Source of the DNA: Castellaniella sp041675725
GTDB taxonomy: Bacteria; Pseudomonadota; Gammaproteobacteria; Burkholderiales; Burkholderiaceae_B
Assembly (NCBI RefSeq): GCF_041675725.1
Contig: NZ_JBAYTI010000001.1
Coordinates: 54,628-118,627, forward strand
Direction: 5' to 3'
DNA length: 64,000 bases
In this document: piece by piece, positions 14,705 through 24,419 of the stretch
Numbering within the stretch: the stretch's first letter is position 1
Layout: each line of letters begins with the position of its first letter
Notes under the pieces: generated by a model
The model's input: only the letters and a program-made list of their open reading frames with translations
What the model was told of the DNA's origin: nothing
Databases searched by the model: none
Translations under genes and position numbers: made by a program

Positions 14705-15292
14705 TCACCGGGCCGCAGCAGCGTCATCGGGGGCCGGATCATCGACGATCAACTGCAGCTGCCAGCGCCCTTGCGCATCGTTGCGCAACAGGCGAATGCG
14801 GCGCGGACCCTGTGCGTCCCACGGCCCCAGGCGCACCTGCCAGCCTTGCTGCTCGAAAGCTTCGGGGCGGCCTTCTGCATTCTGCCTCAACCCCTGCACA
14901 GGCTGCCCGGCCACCAGGCGGCCGCGCACCCAGTCGCGCAAACCCGACACCGGCATGGGGTGGCCCCAGACGCTGGCCACCAGGCCATCGGCATCGAGCG
15001 CCTGTTCGCGCGACCCGTCCGCCCGCTGCAGGGTTGCCTGACCCGGCTCGACCTGGAGGCGCGCCAGCACGTTGCCCAGCGGGGTGGATAAATCCAGCAG
15101 CAGGCGGGTCCCGTCATCGCGCCAGGCGTAGCCGCCCTGGACGGCCTGTGCCGGCCCATCAGCCGGCTGCAGCGTGACGGCGAAGCGCCCCACCCGTTCG
15201 AATGCCGGCGCCTGGCCACCGATGCGCGACGGTGCGGCACAAGACACCAGGGCCAGCAGCCACACCAGCATGCCCAGCCAACGCAGCCTCAT
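14705..15292 (-). CDS. lolB: Outer-membrane lipoprotein receptor LolB
   Basis: A 195-residue lipoprotein that accepts lipoproteins from LolA and inserts them in the outer membrane. The signal peptide MRLRWLGMLVWLLALVSC ends in a lipobox with Cys18. The mature part has RVGRFAVTLQP, QGGYAWRDDGTRLLLDLSTP, LGNVLARLQV and LVASVWGHPMPVSGLRDWVR, the usual LolB pattern. The start at 15292 overlaps the stop of the TPR gene by 4 bp; a longer frame upstream lies inside the TPR gene and is rejected. It sits directly upstream of ispE. Confidence 0.93.
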   Translation of the reverse strand: MRLRWLGMLVWLLALVSCAAPSRIGGQAPAFERVGRFAVTLQPADGPAQAVQGGYAWRDDGTRLLLDLSTPLGNVLARLQVEPGQATLQRADGSREQALDADGLVASVWGHPMPVSGLRDWVRGRLVAGQPVQGLRQNAEGRPEAFEQQGWQVRLGPWDAQGPRRIRLLRNDAQGRWQLQLIVDDPAPDDAAAAR

Positions 15293-17064
15293 GGCGGGGG
15301 CACCTTCAGGCGTTCCAGGGTTTCGAGGATGGCGGGGGCCTCGGGTTCGCGCCGCAAGGCGCCCGACCAGACGTCGCGGGCTTCGGCCTGGCGCCCGAGC
15401 AGCCACAGGACTTCGCCCAGGTGGGCGGCCACGTCGGCCGCAGGCATCTGGGCATAGGAACGGTGCAGGTATTCGAGCGCCCCTTCGTAGTCCTGGATGC
15501 GATACAGGTACCAACCCACGCTGTCCAGGATATAGGGGCTGTCCGGATCCAGGTCGAGGGCACGCTCGAGCAGGTCGCGGGCCTCGTCGAGTGCCCGGTT
15601 CTGCTCGACCAGGGTGTAGCCCAGGGAGTTGTAGGCATTGGCATTGTCCGGATCCAGTTCGATGATGCGGCGCATCAGCGTCTCGAACTCTCTCACCTTG
15701 CCCTGATGCAGCAGCATCATGCCCAGGTCGTATTTGATCTCGGGCGTATCGGGCATTTCGAGGTCGGCCGCCTTGAGCAGTTCGACCGCCTGATCGGTGC
15801 GCCCCGCATCCTTGTAAATGGCCGCCAGCGTCAGACGGATGGTGACGCGCTCGCGGCGATCTTCCGGCTCGATGGTGTCCAGCGTGGCCCTGGCCTGTGC
15901 CAGGTCGCCCAGCTTGCCGTAGAGCACAGCCTCGTGGGTGCGTGCCTGGAACGTCAGGGCCGGGTCATCGATCAGGCGCAGCTGGCGGATGGCCTCGCGG
16001 TGATCCTGCTCACGTTCGGCGATGCGCACCAGCAGCAGGCGGGCATCGGCCACGTCGGCCTGGGCACTGGTGGCGCGGTCGTCGAGTGCCGTGCGCCGCT
16101 GTTGCTGGATGGCGATGTACTGATCCAGCAGGATGCGCGCCTGCGCATACCGCTCGGCCCGCGCATTGACCTCGGCCTCGGTGTACAGCAGGTCGAAGTC
16201 TTCGGGCGCCTGCCGGCGCATACGCGCCAACAAGGCCAGCGCCTCGTCGAACCGCCCCTGGCTGGTCAGCCGGCTGACCAGCAGCAATTCGAGGCCGCGC
16301 TGGCCGGGATGTTCGTCGATGAACGCCTGGGTTTCACGTATCACGTCATCAGGCTGCAAGCGCAAACCGTATTCGAGTACCCGCTGCGCGGCATCCTGGG
16401 AGTCTGGATCGAGCTGCTGGCCTCGGCGTGCCTCGGCCAGGGCCCGCGGGCCATCGCCTGCCGCCCAGGCGGCATCGGCCAGCGCCAGGTGCGCCAGACT
16501 GGAAACGTTGACGACACTGGCCAGCGCCTTGTCCAGGACATCCAGCGCCAGGCGCTTGTCGGTCATGCGGGCAACGATTCCGGCCGCCTGAACGATGGCC
16601 TGGTCGCGGTCGTCTGCCGACGCGATGCGCCGCGCCAGGGTACGCGCAAGCCCGTCGGTCTGGCCGCTGGAAGCCGACAGGGCCAGCGAGGCGGCCACGG
16701 CCTCTGGGTTATCGGGGTCGAGTTCGGCCCATTGGCGGGCCGCGCGCAGCGCCAGGGCGAGATTGTGCGCCGACATCGCCATCTGGAATGAACGCAGCGC
16801 CAAGCGTGAATCCTGTGTATCCCGGGACAAGGCCAGCAGCGCCTGGGACGCGTCATCGTACAATCCGTGCTGCGCCGAGAATTCGGCCACCAGAAGCCGG
16901 TACAGCAGCTCGGCCGTGAGCTCAACCCGGGGCGGTTCGCCGGGATGCACCTGGGCGGTGTCGTCTCGGGCCTGCGCACCCGTCTCGGGAGAGGCCGCCC
17001 AGGCCCCCCCGCGTGCGGCGCCCAGCGCAAGCAGCACGGCCAGAACGAAGGTGGGGAATCTCAT
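15289..17064 (-). CDS. Exported tetratricopeptide-repeat protein
   Basis: A 591-residue protein. Residues 1-24 (MRFPTFVLAVLLALGAARGG, AWA) are a Sec signal peptide. The rest is a helical solenoid of TPR motifs, clearest at the C-terminus: NANAYNSLGYTLVEQNRALD, LDPDSPYILDSVGWYLYRIQ and AAHLGEVLWLLGRQAEARDV. A Glu-rich segment near residue 50 has PGEPPRVELTAELLYRLLVA, seen in related Burkholderiales proteins next to lolB. It overlaps lolB by 4 bp, so a shared role in outer-membrane biogenesis is possible but not shown. It is divergent from mutM, with 83 bp between. Confidence 0.88.
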   Translation of the reverse strand: MRFPTFVLAVLLALGAARGGAWAASPETGAQARDDTAQVHPGEPPRVELTAELLYRLLVAEFSAQHGLYDDASQALLALSRDTQDSRLALRSFQMAMSAHNLALALRAARQWAELDPDNPEAVAASLALSASSGQTDGLARTLARRIASADDRDQAIVQAAGIVARMTDKRLALDVLDKALASVVNVSSLAHLALADAAWAAGDGPRALAEARRGQQLDPDSQDAAQRVLEYGLRLQPDDVIRETQAFIDEHPGQRGLELLLVSRLTSQGRFDEALALLARMRRQAPEDFDLLYTEAEVNARAERYAQARILLDQYIAIQQQRRTALDDRATSAQADVADARLLLVRIAEREQDHREAIRQLRLIDDPALTFQARTHEAVLYGKLGDLAQARATLDTIEPEDRRERVTIRLTLAAIYKDAGRTDQAVELLKAADLEMPDTPEIKYDLGMMLLHQGKVREFETLMRRIIELDPDNANAYNSLGYTLVEQNRALDEARDLLERALDLDPDSPYILDSVGWYLYRIQDYEGALEYLHRSYAQMPAADVAAHLGEVLWLLGRQAEARDVWSGALRREPEAPAILETLERLKVPPP

Positions 17065-17147
17065 GGGCTGAACCAGGGCCGTAACGCGGACACAGCGCGT
17101 CTGGTGGCAAAATTGCATCATCGAAAGAGGATGTTATCACCCCTGCC

Positions 17148-17975
17148 ATGCCCGAACTGCCAGAAGTTGAAACAACCCGTCGTGGAATCGCCACGTTCAT
17201 GCCCGGCCGGATCCTGCGCGAACTGGTGGTGTACGAGCCCCGCCTGCGCTGGCCCGTTCCGGCCGACCTGCCCGCCCGGTTGCGCAACCAGACCGTCCGG
17301 GCCTGCGAGCGGCGCGGCAAATATCTGCTGATCCGCTTCGATGGCGGCACGCAGCTCATACATCTGGGGATGTCGGGCTCCCTGCGCCGCGTCGGCCTGC
17401 ATGAGCCCCTGCGCAAGCACGACCACGTAGAATGGCGCTTCGATGACGGCCGGTTCCTGTTGCATGATCCACGCCGGTTCGGCGCCGTTCTCTGGCATCC
17501 GGATACCGATGGGCCGGTGCTGGCCCATCCGCTGCTCGCGAGCCTGGGCATCGAGCCCTTCGACCCGACCTTCACGGCCGAATGGCTGCACGCGCACCTG
17601 CAGGGACGCAAGCAGGCCATCAAGCCCCTGCTGCTGTCGGGTCGCATCGTCGTGGGGGTGGGCAATATCTACGCGTCCGAATCGCTGTTTCTTGCAGGCA
17701 TCGACCCCCGTCTGCCCGCCGGGCGGATTTCACGCCCCCGCTGTGCCCGCCTGCACGACGCCATCCTGTGCACGCTCGACCAGGCGCTCACGGCCGGCGG
17801 CAGTACCCTGCGCGACTACGTGGATCCACAAGGCACCCCGGGCGCGTATTTCAGCCTGCACGCGGCGGTCTACGAGCGCGCGGGGCAACCCTGCCCCCAA
17901 TGCGCAAACCCGATACGCCGCCTGGTCCAGGGCCAGCGCGCCACCTATTTCTGCCCGGTGTGCCAAAAGCGTTGA
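17148..17975 (+). CDS. mutM: Formamidopyrimidine-DNA glycosylase
   Basis: A 275-residue base-excision-repair enzyme that removes 8-oxoguanine and nicks the abasic site. The N-terminus PELPEVETTRRGI has the catalytic Pro and Glu directly after Met. A conserved Lys lies in ERRGKYLLIR, GVGNIYASESLF is the helix-two-turn-helix region, and the C-terminal zinc finger is CPQCANPIRRLVQGQRATYF with CPVC. All four Cys are present. It is divergent from the TPR-lolB operon and converges on the FAD-linked oxidase gene. Confidence 0.97.
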   Translation: MPELPEVETTRRGIATFMPGRILRELVVYEPRLRWPVPADLPARLRNQTVRACERRGKYLLIRFDGGTQLIHLGMSGSLRRVGLHEPLRKHDHVEWRFDDGRFLLHDPRRFGAVLWHPDTDGPVLAHPLLASLGIEPFDPTFTAEWLHAHLQGRKQAIKPLLLSGRIVVGVGNIYASESLFLAGIDPRLPAGRISRPRCARLHDAILCTLDQALTAGGSTLRDYVDPQGTPGAYFSLHAAVYERAGQPCPQCANPIRRLVQGQRATYFCPVCQKR

Positions 17976-18052
17976 GGCGGACAGGGCTGCCCAGATGGCC
18001 CCGCCTCGTCACGGATCGCCGCTTCGCGCTGTACGGCGGGCCTGGCCGGGCG

Positions 18053-19459
18053 TCAGGCCAGCACCTTGCCGGGGTTCATGATGCCCTGCGGGTCAAGCGC
18101 CGATTTGATGCGATGCATCAGGAGCATCTCGACAGGGTCTTTATAGCGGGGCAGGACGTCGCGCTTGAGCTGGCCCACGCCATGTTCTGCACTGATGGAG
18201 CCGCCCACGGCGTGCACGCGATCATGCACCAGCTGGTACACGGCCTCTTGTTGCGCCAACAGGCGCCCTGAATCCCAGCCGGCCCCCGGCGCCACGTTGT
18301 AATGCAGGTTGCCGTCGCCCAGGTGGCCGAAGATCACGTGCCGGATACCTGGAAATGCGGCCTGCAGGGCCGCATTGGTGTGTTCGACGAATTCGGCCAT
18401 GCGCGAGACGGACACCGAAATATCGTGCTTGATACTTTTGCCTTTTTCTTTTTCGGCCAGCGGAATGCTCTCGCGCAGGTGCCAGAGCGCGTGGCTTTGT
18501 GCGACGGACTCGGCGATCGCTGCGTCCTCGACCAAGCCGGCCTCGATGGCCTCGCCGATGACGTGTTCGAAGCGCTCGCGGGCATGGGCCTCGGACTCGC
18601 TGTCGGAGAGCTCGAGCAGGGCATACCAGGGCGCGGACGGCTCCGCGAACGGCAGCCGTTGCTGCGGAAAGGCCTGCACCACGTCCAGCAGGCAGGGCGC
18701 GGCCATGAGCTCGAAACCAGTCAGGCTGGCGCCCAGCCCGGCGCGCGCCAGCCCGAGCACGCTGATCGCCGCGCCAATGGAACCCAGGGCCAGCAACGCG
18801 GTGCAGCGCGCCACGGGCTGTGGAAACAGCTTGAGCGTCGCCGCCGTGATCACGCCCAGCGTGCCTTCGCTGCCGACATAGAGGTCGCGCAGGCTGTAGC
18901 CCGTGTTGTCCTTGCGCAGGCCGCGCATGCCATGCCAGATCTCGCCTTGCGGGGTCACCACCTCGAGGCCCAGGGTGAGTTCGCGCATGTTGCCATAGCG
19001 CAGTACCTGCGTGCCGCCGGCGTTGGTAGCCAGATTGCCGCCGATGGTGCAACTGCCCTCGGCCGCCAGGCTGAGCGGAAACAGCCGCCCGACTTCATCG
19101 GCCGCCTGCTGCACCGTCTGCAGGATGCAGCCGGCCTCTGCCTCGAGCGTATCGTTGTCCGTATCCACGTGACGAATCCGGTTCAGCCGCTGCAGAGACA
19201 GGATGACGGCCCGCCCCGAGCCGTCTGGAGTCGCGGCGCCACACAGCCCGGTATTGCCCCCCTGCGGCACGATGGGCAGGCCTTCCTGGGCGCACAGACG
19301 CACGACGGTGGCGACTTCGGCCGTCGTGGCCGGGCGCACCACGGCGAGCGAGGCGCCACGGTAGCGCTCGCGCCAATCCGTTTCGAAAGGCTGTGCATCG
19401 GCTCCCGTAATGACATGGGCGGCGCCCACCGCCGCACGCAAGGCTTGCAAATGATCCAT
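18053..19459 (-). CDS. FAD-linked oxidase (GlcD / D-2-hydroxyacid dehydrogenase family)
   Basis: A 468-residue flavoprotein. The FAD-binding PP-loop is in LPIVPQGGNTGLCGAATPDG (about 70-90), followed by EAEAGCILQTVQQAADEVGR and EGSCTIGGNLATNAGGTQVL. The C-terminal FAD-oxidase domain contains HVIFGHLGDGNLHYNVAPGA and SAEHGVGQLKRDVLPRYKDP. It should oxidise a D-2-hydroxyacid such as D-lactate, D-2-hydroxyglutarate or glycolate; the substrate cannot be fixed. No GlcE/GlcF partners are adjacent, which favours the single-subunit type. It is transcribed alone, divergent from the phosphomannomutase gene. Confidence 0.9.
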   Translation of the reverse strand: MDHLQALRAAVGAAHVITGADAQPFETDWRERYRGASLAVVRPATTAEVATVVRLCAQEGLPIVPQGGNTGLCGAATPDGSGRAVILSLQRLNRIRHVDTDNDTLEAEAGCILQTVQQAADEVGRLFPLSLAAEGSCTIGGNLATNAGGTQVLRYGNMRELTLGLEVVTPQGEIWHGMRGLRKDNTGYSLRDLYVGSEGTLGVITAATLKLFPQPVARCTALLALGSIGAAISVLGLARAGLGASLTGFELMAAPCLLDVVQAFPQQRLPFAEPSAPWYALLELSDSESEAHARERFEHVIGEAIEAGLVEDAAIAESVAQSHALWHLRESIPLAEKEKGKSIKHDISVSVSRMAEFVEHTNAALQAAFPGIRHVIFGHLGDGNLHYNVAPGAGWDSGRLLAQQEAVYQLVHDRVHAVGGSISAEHGVGQLKRDVLPRYKDPVEMLLMHRIKSALDPQGIMNPGKVLA

Positions 19460-19553
19460 GACGGCCTACCTGTTCCCGCAATCCGTGACAATCCGATATT
19501 GTAATCAGCGATAATCGCTTCAGAACATCCACCCCCTGATCACGGAGTTTCTT

Positions 19554-20948
19554 TTGGATCCCTCTCTCTCGCTGCCATCCAGTGTGTTCAAGGCCTACGA
19601 CATCCGCGGCACCGTCCCCGATCCCCTGAACGCGGGGTTTGCCCGGCGGCTGGGGTGGGCGTTGGCCGAGCGGGCCCGGGCGGCCGCAGTCCACAGCGTG
19701 GCGGTGGGCCACGATGGGCGCCTGTCCAGCCCGGGGCTGTCGCAGGCCCTGCAAGAAGGGCTGCGGGCTGGTGGGCTGGATACGGTCGACCTGGGGCTGG
19801 TTCACACCCCGCTGGTGTATTTTGCTGCGCACCAGGACGGCAGTGGTTCGGGGGTTGCGGTCACCGGCAGCCACAACCCGCCAGACTACAACGGCTTCAA
19901 GATGATGCTGGGCGGGCACACACTGCACGGGCCGGACATTCTGGCGCTGCGCGAATCCATGCTGCACAGCCAGGCGCCCGCGGGGATGCCGGCCGGCCGC
20001 ACCCAGGCCCTGGACCTGGTCGACACGTATATCCAGACCATCTGCGGCCAGGTGCATCTGGCCCGTCCCATGAAAATCGCCATCGACTGCGGCAATGGCG
20101 TCGGCGGCGTGGCCGCCGCCCGCCTGTATCGGGCGCTGGGCTGTTCGGTGGACGAGCTCTACACCCAGGTGGACGGCTTGTTTCCCAACCACCACCCCGA
20201 CCCGGCCGACCCGGCCAACCTGCAGGACCTGATCGCCCACGTCCAGGCCACCGATTGCGAGCTGGGCCTGGCCTTCGACGGCGATGCCGACCGCCTGGGC
20301 GTGGTCACCCGGTCGGGGCAGATCATCTGGCCCGACCGGCAAATGATCCTGTTCGCGCGCGACATCCTGCAACATCAGCCCGGCGCCGACATCCTGTTCG
20401 ACGTGAAATGCAGCCGGCACCTGGGCGCGGCCATCCGCGAGGCGGGCGGGGTTCCGCTCATGTCGCGCACCGGGCATTCGCTGATCAAGGCGCGGCTCGC
20501 CGAAACCGGGGCGCCCCTGGCGGGCGAGATGAGCGGCCATATCTTCTTCAATGATCGCTGGTATGGCTTCGACGACGGCCTCTATGCCGGCGCGCGCCTG
20601 CTCGAGATCCTTGCGCGCAGCCCGGACCCTGGCTCGGTGCTCGACGCCCTGCCCTGCGGCCTGTCCACACCCGAGCTCAAGCTGCCCATGCCCGAGGGCG
20701 AACCCCACGCACTGGTGCAGCGCCTGCAAGCGCAAGGCGATTTCCCCACCGCCACCGGGCGCATCACCATCGACGGCATTCGCGCCGAATACGCCGACGG
20801 CTTCGGCCTGGCCCGCGCTTCGAACACCACCCCGGTCGTGGTGCTGCGCTTCGAAGGCGACACCCCCGAAGCGCTGGCCCGGATTCAGTCTGAATTCCGC
20901 TCGGCACTGTCCGCCCTGCTGCCGTCCGGCCACCCGCTGCCATTCTGA
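19554..20948 (+). CDS. Phosphomannomutase/phosphoglucomutase (AlgC-like)
   Basis: A 464-residue alpha-D-phosphohexomutase that interconverts hexose 6- and 1-phosphates for sugar-nucleotide synthesis. The active-site serine loop is GSHNPPDYNGFKMM, the metal-binding loop is FDGDADRLGVV and the sugar-binding loop is GEMSGHIFF. The N-terminus VFKAYDIRGTVPDPLN is typical of PMM/PGM. Translation must begin at TTG 19554; GGAG lies seven bases upstream and no ATG is available before KAYDIRG. The 3' end overlaps the convergent double glycosyltransferase gene by 64 bp. It probably supplies precursors to the polysaccharide operon at 20.9-29.1 kb. Confidence 0.94.
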   Translation: MDPSLSLPSSVFKAYDIRGTVPDPLNAGFARRLGWALAERARAAAVHSVAVGHDGRLSSPGLSQALQEGLRAGGLDTVDLGLVHTPLVYFAAHQDGSGSGVAVTGSHNPPDYNGFKMMLGGHTLHGPDILALRESMLHSQAPAGMPAGRTQALDLVDTYIQTICGQVHLARPMKIAIDCGNGVGGVAAARLYRALGCSVDELYTQVDGLFPNHHPDPADPANLQDLIAHVQATDCELGLAFDGDADRLGVVTRSGQIIWPDRQMILFARDILQHQPGADILFDVKCSRHLGAAIREAGGVPLMSRTGHSLIKARLAETGAPLAGEMSGHIFFNDRWYGFDDGLYAGARLLEILARSPDPGSVLDALPCGLSTPELKLPMPEGEPHALVQRLQAQGDFPTATGRITIDGIRAEYADGFGLARASNTTPVVVLRFEGDTPEALARIQSEFRSALSALLPSGHPLPF

Positions 20949-23293
20949 ACCGGCCGCACGCCCAAGCCGGCATATACGGCCAAATGGGCCTGCACGATCT
21001 GCGCCAGGCCGAAATCACGCTCAGCCAGGGCCCGGCCGGCGGCGCCCATGCGCACGCGCATGGCCTCATCGGCCGCCAGCGTCTGCACGGCCTGGGCCAG
21101 CGCGCGCGCATCGCCGACGGGCACCAGCAGCCCGCTGACGCCGGGCACGATGGCATCCCGGCAGCCCGGCACGTCTGTGGTCACCACGGGACGCCCCGAT
21201 GCGGCCGCTTCGATCAGAGACTTGGGCAAACCTTCCCGATAGGACGGCAGCACGACCCCATGCGACTGCGCGTATAGCGTCGCCACATCCGCGCATTCGC
21301 CAACGTAGTCGATCCAGCCGTCATCCTGCCACGCCTGCAGGGTCTGGGAATCGATGGACGCTGGGTTTTCAGGATCCAGGCTGCCGGCCAGGCGCCATCG
21401 CACCGGGCTGCCCTGCATGTGCAGAATGCGGGCCGCCTCGGCAAATTCGACCACGCCTTTGTCGCGCAGCAAACGCGCAGCCATCACCACCGTGACCGGC
21501 CCGGCCGGCCAGGGTCGGGGCCGGAACACCTGCAGGTCCACGCCCGAGCCCCGCATCATCACCACCTGGTCCTCACGCACGGCACCGGCCTGGCGCAGCA
21601 CGTCGCAATCGGCCGGGTTCTGGAAAATGACCCGGCTGCACCGGTGCCCCAGCGCCAACCGATATAGCGCCAGCGCCAGGGGGCGCTGCCAGCGCCGCCG
21701 CCCGCCCGGCCCGGGTATGAACGCATAGCCCAGCCCGGAGATGGCCGCCACGAAGGCCGGCACGCGCATCAGGCGCGCCATGATGCCGCCATACAGAACC
21801 GACTTGAGCGTGACCGCATGCACCAGCGCAGGTCGCAAGGTGCGCAGCAGGCGGCCCAGCGCCCACAGGCTGCGCAGCTCTGCCCAGGGCCGCATGCCGG
21901 TACGCGACAGGGGCAGCACGTGATGCGCAAACCCCAGCGCCTCGAGTTGAGCAACGGCCGGGGCGGCCATGGAGGCCACGTGCACCTCGTAGCCCGCCCG
22001 GCGGGCCGCCTCGGCGACCGGCAAACGATGCGACATGAAAAATGCCGGATTGGTGACGAAAAACAGCAGACGCGGCGGCGCCGGACGACCCGGCCCCGGG
22101 CTTGTACTGCCCTGGGCGACCACCGGTTCACCCTCGCCCCGGGCCAGCCGCCGCCACAAGGTTTCGTAACGGGCCACCATCGTCTGCAGGCCGTAGCGCT
22201 GCGCCACCGACTCGCGCGCGGCTGCCTGGCGGCAGGGCCAATCGGGCTGGCGCACGGCGTGCACGGCCGCTTGCAGGGCCTTGGCCAAGGCACCCGGATC
22301 CTCCGGGGCGGCGACCCAGCCATGCCCGGCCACGATCTCGGCGGCGTCCCCCACGTCGGTCACGACCGCGGCCGCCCCGCTGGCCATGGCTTCGCAGACC
22401 ACATTGGGAAAGCCCTCGGCCTTGCTCGACAGCACGTGCACATCCAGCGCGGCCATCCATTGCGGCACATCATCGCGCCGCCCCAGCAAGACCAGCTGCT
22501 CCAGCACGCCCTCATCACGGGCCAGCGCCATCAGCGCTGCATTGTTCGGCGACATGCCCAGCCCCACCAGCACGCAGCGCAGGCGAAGATCCTTGCGTCG
22601 GCACTGGGACAACGCCGCCAACAGATTGGCGTGGTCCTTGAGCGGGTTCCAGCGCGCCACGCATCCCACCAGCACCTCGTCGTCGGCGGCTCCCAGCATC
22701 GCCCGCAGACGGCGCCGGCTGGCCGGATCGGGGCGCCAGCGCTGCAGATCATAGCCATTTGGAATCACGACCAGGCGGTCCGCCCGATAGCCCAGCGAGC
22801 GATGCACCTGAGCCGCCCGGTGCGCGCAGGTCACGATGGCGGCCGGCACGACGCCCGAGATGCGCGCACACCACCATGCCGCCCGCCTGGAAGAGCGGCT
22901 GCTCTGGGCCAGATGCTCGCCCGAATTACGCACCCCCCAGGCCAGGGCCCGCACCCCGGCCAGGCGGGCCACCAGTCCACCCAACAAATCCGCGTGATAC
23001 ATCCAGGTCTGGACCACGTCGGGCCGCTGCTGCCGCATCAGCCGATACAGGCGCCACAATCCACGCAGCGAGCGCAACGGCCCGCGCATGTCCAGATCGA
23101 TCACGTCGATGCCGGCTGCCTGCAGGTGCGGGCCCAGCACACCGAGGCCGCGCATGGATACGACGCAGTGCCGCACTGTGCCCTGGGGTGCGGTGACCAA
23201 CCGCTGCAGCACGGTCTCGGCCCCGCCGTGCCAAAGCCCGGAGATGACGTGCCACACGCGCAGCGGGGGCACCGATCCGTGCGCTTCACCCAT
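20885..23293 (-). CDS. Fused protein of two GT4 glycosyltransferase domains
   Basis: An 802-residue protein formed by two complete glycosyltransferase family 4 units in one frame. The first (about 10-390) begins LRVWHVISGLWHGGAETVLQ and has the E-x7-E motif in SSKAEGFPNVVCEAMASG. A Pro/Gly-rich linker (SPGPGRPAPP) leads to the second (about 410-780), which begins RLLFFVTNPAFFMSHRLPVA and has REGLPKSLIEAAASG. Each unit is about 370 residues, normal for GT4. The start is placed at ATG 23293, overlapping the previous gene by 8 bp. It is the last gene of the polysaccharide operon and probably adds two sugars in turn. Donor sugars are unknown. Confidence 0.87.
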   Translation of the reverse strand: MGEAHGSVPPLRVWHVISGLWHGGAETVLQRLVTAPQGTVRHCVVSMRGLGVLGPHLQAAGIDVIDLDMRGPLRSLRGLWRLYRLMRQQRPDVVQTWMYHADLLGGLVARLAGVRALAWGVRNSGEHLAQSSRSSRRAAWWCARISGVVPAAIVTCAHRAAQVHRSLGYRADRLVVIPNGYDLQRWRPDPASRRRLRAMLGAADDEVLVGCVARWNPLKDHANLLAALSQCRRKDLRLRCVLVGLGMSPNNAALMALARDEGVLEQLVLLGRRDDVPQWMAALDVHVLSSKAEGFPNVVCEAMASGAAAVVTDVGDAAEIVAGHGWVAAPEDPGALAKALQAAVHAVRQPDWPCRQAAARESVAQRYGLQTMVARYETLWRRLARGEGEPVVAQGSTSPGPGRPAPPRLLFFVTNPAFFMSHRLPVAEAARRAGYEVHVASMAAPAVAQLEALGFAHHVLPLSRTGMRPWAELRSLWALGRLLRTLRPALVHAVTLKSVLYGGIMARLMRVPAFVAAISGLGYAFIPGPGGRRRWQRPLALALYRLALGHRCSRVIFQNPADCDVLRQAGAVREDQVVMMRGSGVDLQVFRPRPWPAGPVTVVMAARLLRDKGVVEFAEAARILHMQGSPVRWRLAGSLDPENPASIDSQTLQAWQDDGWIDYVGECADVATLYAQSHGVVLPSYREGLPKSLIEAAASGRPVVTTDVPGCRDAIVPGVSGLLVPVGDARALAQAVQTLAADEAMRVRMGAAGRALAERDFGLAQIVQAHLAVYAGLGVRPVQNGSGWPDGSRADSAERNSD

Positions 23294-24419
23294 GCCCCGC
23301 CTCCGGCCCATGGTGCGCGTCGGACCACGCCAGACCCTGTGCATCCCAGCGCGCCAGAATGGCATCCAGCCCATACCGCGCCCGGACGGCGTCGGCGCCG
23401 GCCAGTCCACGCACCGTTCTGGCCTGGGGACTGGCCCGCATCAAGCGGTCCAGCGCACGCGCCCAGGCCGCCTCGTCATCCCAGGGCACCAGATCGGCAT
23501 CGCGCCCCTCGCGCGTCAGATCGGCCGGCCCGGACGGGCAGTCTGTCGCTACGCACGGCAGCCCCAGGGCCATGGCCTCGAGCAAGGCATTCGGAAAGCC
23601 CTCGACGCGGGAACACAGGATGAAGGCATGAGCCTGCGACAATGCCGCCCAGATCTGCTGGCGGTAGCCCGGCAGCTGAACGCGCGCCTCCAGGCCCAGC
23701 GCCCGCACCCGCGCCTGGCAGGCGTCGCGCTGCGGGCCATCGCCCCAGATCACGAGGTCCCAACGCGGATGGGCAACGGCCAGGGTGGCGAACACCTCGA
23801 TCAGCCGATCGAACTGCTTGACCGGATTGAAACGGCCCACCGCCGCCAGCAGCAGGCGCTCTGCAGGGGGTTCGGCGTGCCTCGGGGGCGGCAACCCGGG
23901 CGGCAGCGGATTGGCGATGACGACGCAGTGCCGCACGGCCGGTACCACCTGACGCAGGTGCTGGCGGCCCGTCTCGGTCTGCACGACGACCCGCGCCGCC
24001 CGAGGATACGTGAAGCGGCGCAGGGCACGCAACAAGGGCCCGGCGCTGCGCCCGTACAGGGGATCCGAGCGTTCGCTGACCACGACTGGCACGTCCAGGC
24101 CCCAGGTCGCCAACAAGGCGGTGACGTTGACGTTGGTGAGAAACGAGAGCACGCGATCGGGCTCATAGCCGCGCACCAGGCGGCGCAAAGCCCGCAGCTT
24201 CGCCAACGGCCGCATGAAGCCCGGGCCCGGCGGCATCTGGTCCACCAGCCACTGAATCTGCACACGGTCGTCCAGCGACTGCCGGTTGCTGCCCCGTCCC
24301 GAATAACAGCAGACCAGGCGCACCTCGATTCCACGGCGCACCCAGGCGTTGGCCAGGGTGGCGGCCACGCGCTCTGCACCGCCGCCGTGCAGGGAACTGA
24401 GCAGGAACAGCAACCTCAT
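23286..24419 (-). CDS. GT4-family glycosyltransferase
   Basis: A 377-residue cytosolic glycosyltransferase of family GT4. It starts MRLLFLLSSLHGGGAERVAA, the Gly-rich acceptor loop. The C-terminal donor-binding half has VGRFNPVKQFDRLIEVFATL and the E-x7-E motif in CSRVEGFPNALLEAMALG. It overlaps the upstream glycosyltransferase gene by 4 bp and the fused one downstream by 8 bp. The NPxKQ motif after the domain linker recalls WbpX/PimB-type retaining transferases; no donor or acceptor can be named. Confidence 0.92.
   Translation of the reverse strand: MRLLFLLSSLHGGGAERVAATLANAWVRRGIEVRLVCCYSGRGSNRQSLDDRVQIQWLVDQMPPGPGFMRPLAKLRALRRLVRGYEPDRVLSFLTNVNVTALLATWGLDVPVVVSERSDPLYGRSAGPLLRALRRFTYPRAARVVVQTETGRQHLRQVVPAVRHCVVIANPLPPGLPPPRHAEPPAERLLLAAVGRFNPVKQFDRLIEVFATLAVAHPRWDLVIWGDGPQRDACQARVRALGLEARVQLPGYRQQIWAALSQAHAFILCSRVEGFPNALLEAMALGLPCVATDCPSGPADLTREGRDADLVPWDDEAAWARALDRLMRASPQARTVRGLAGADAVRARYGLDAILARWDAQGLAWSDAHHGPEAGHG

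Noticed and set aside
15202..16791. 529-codon open frame on the plus strand
   Set aside because: Antisense to the TPR gene, which has a signal peptide and clear repeats.
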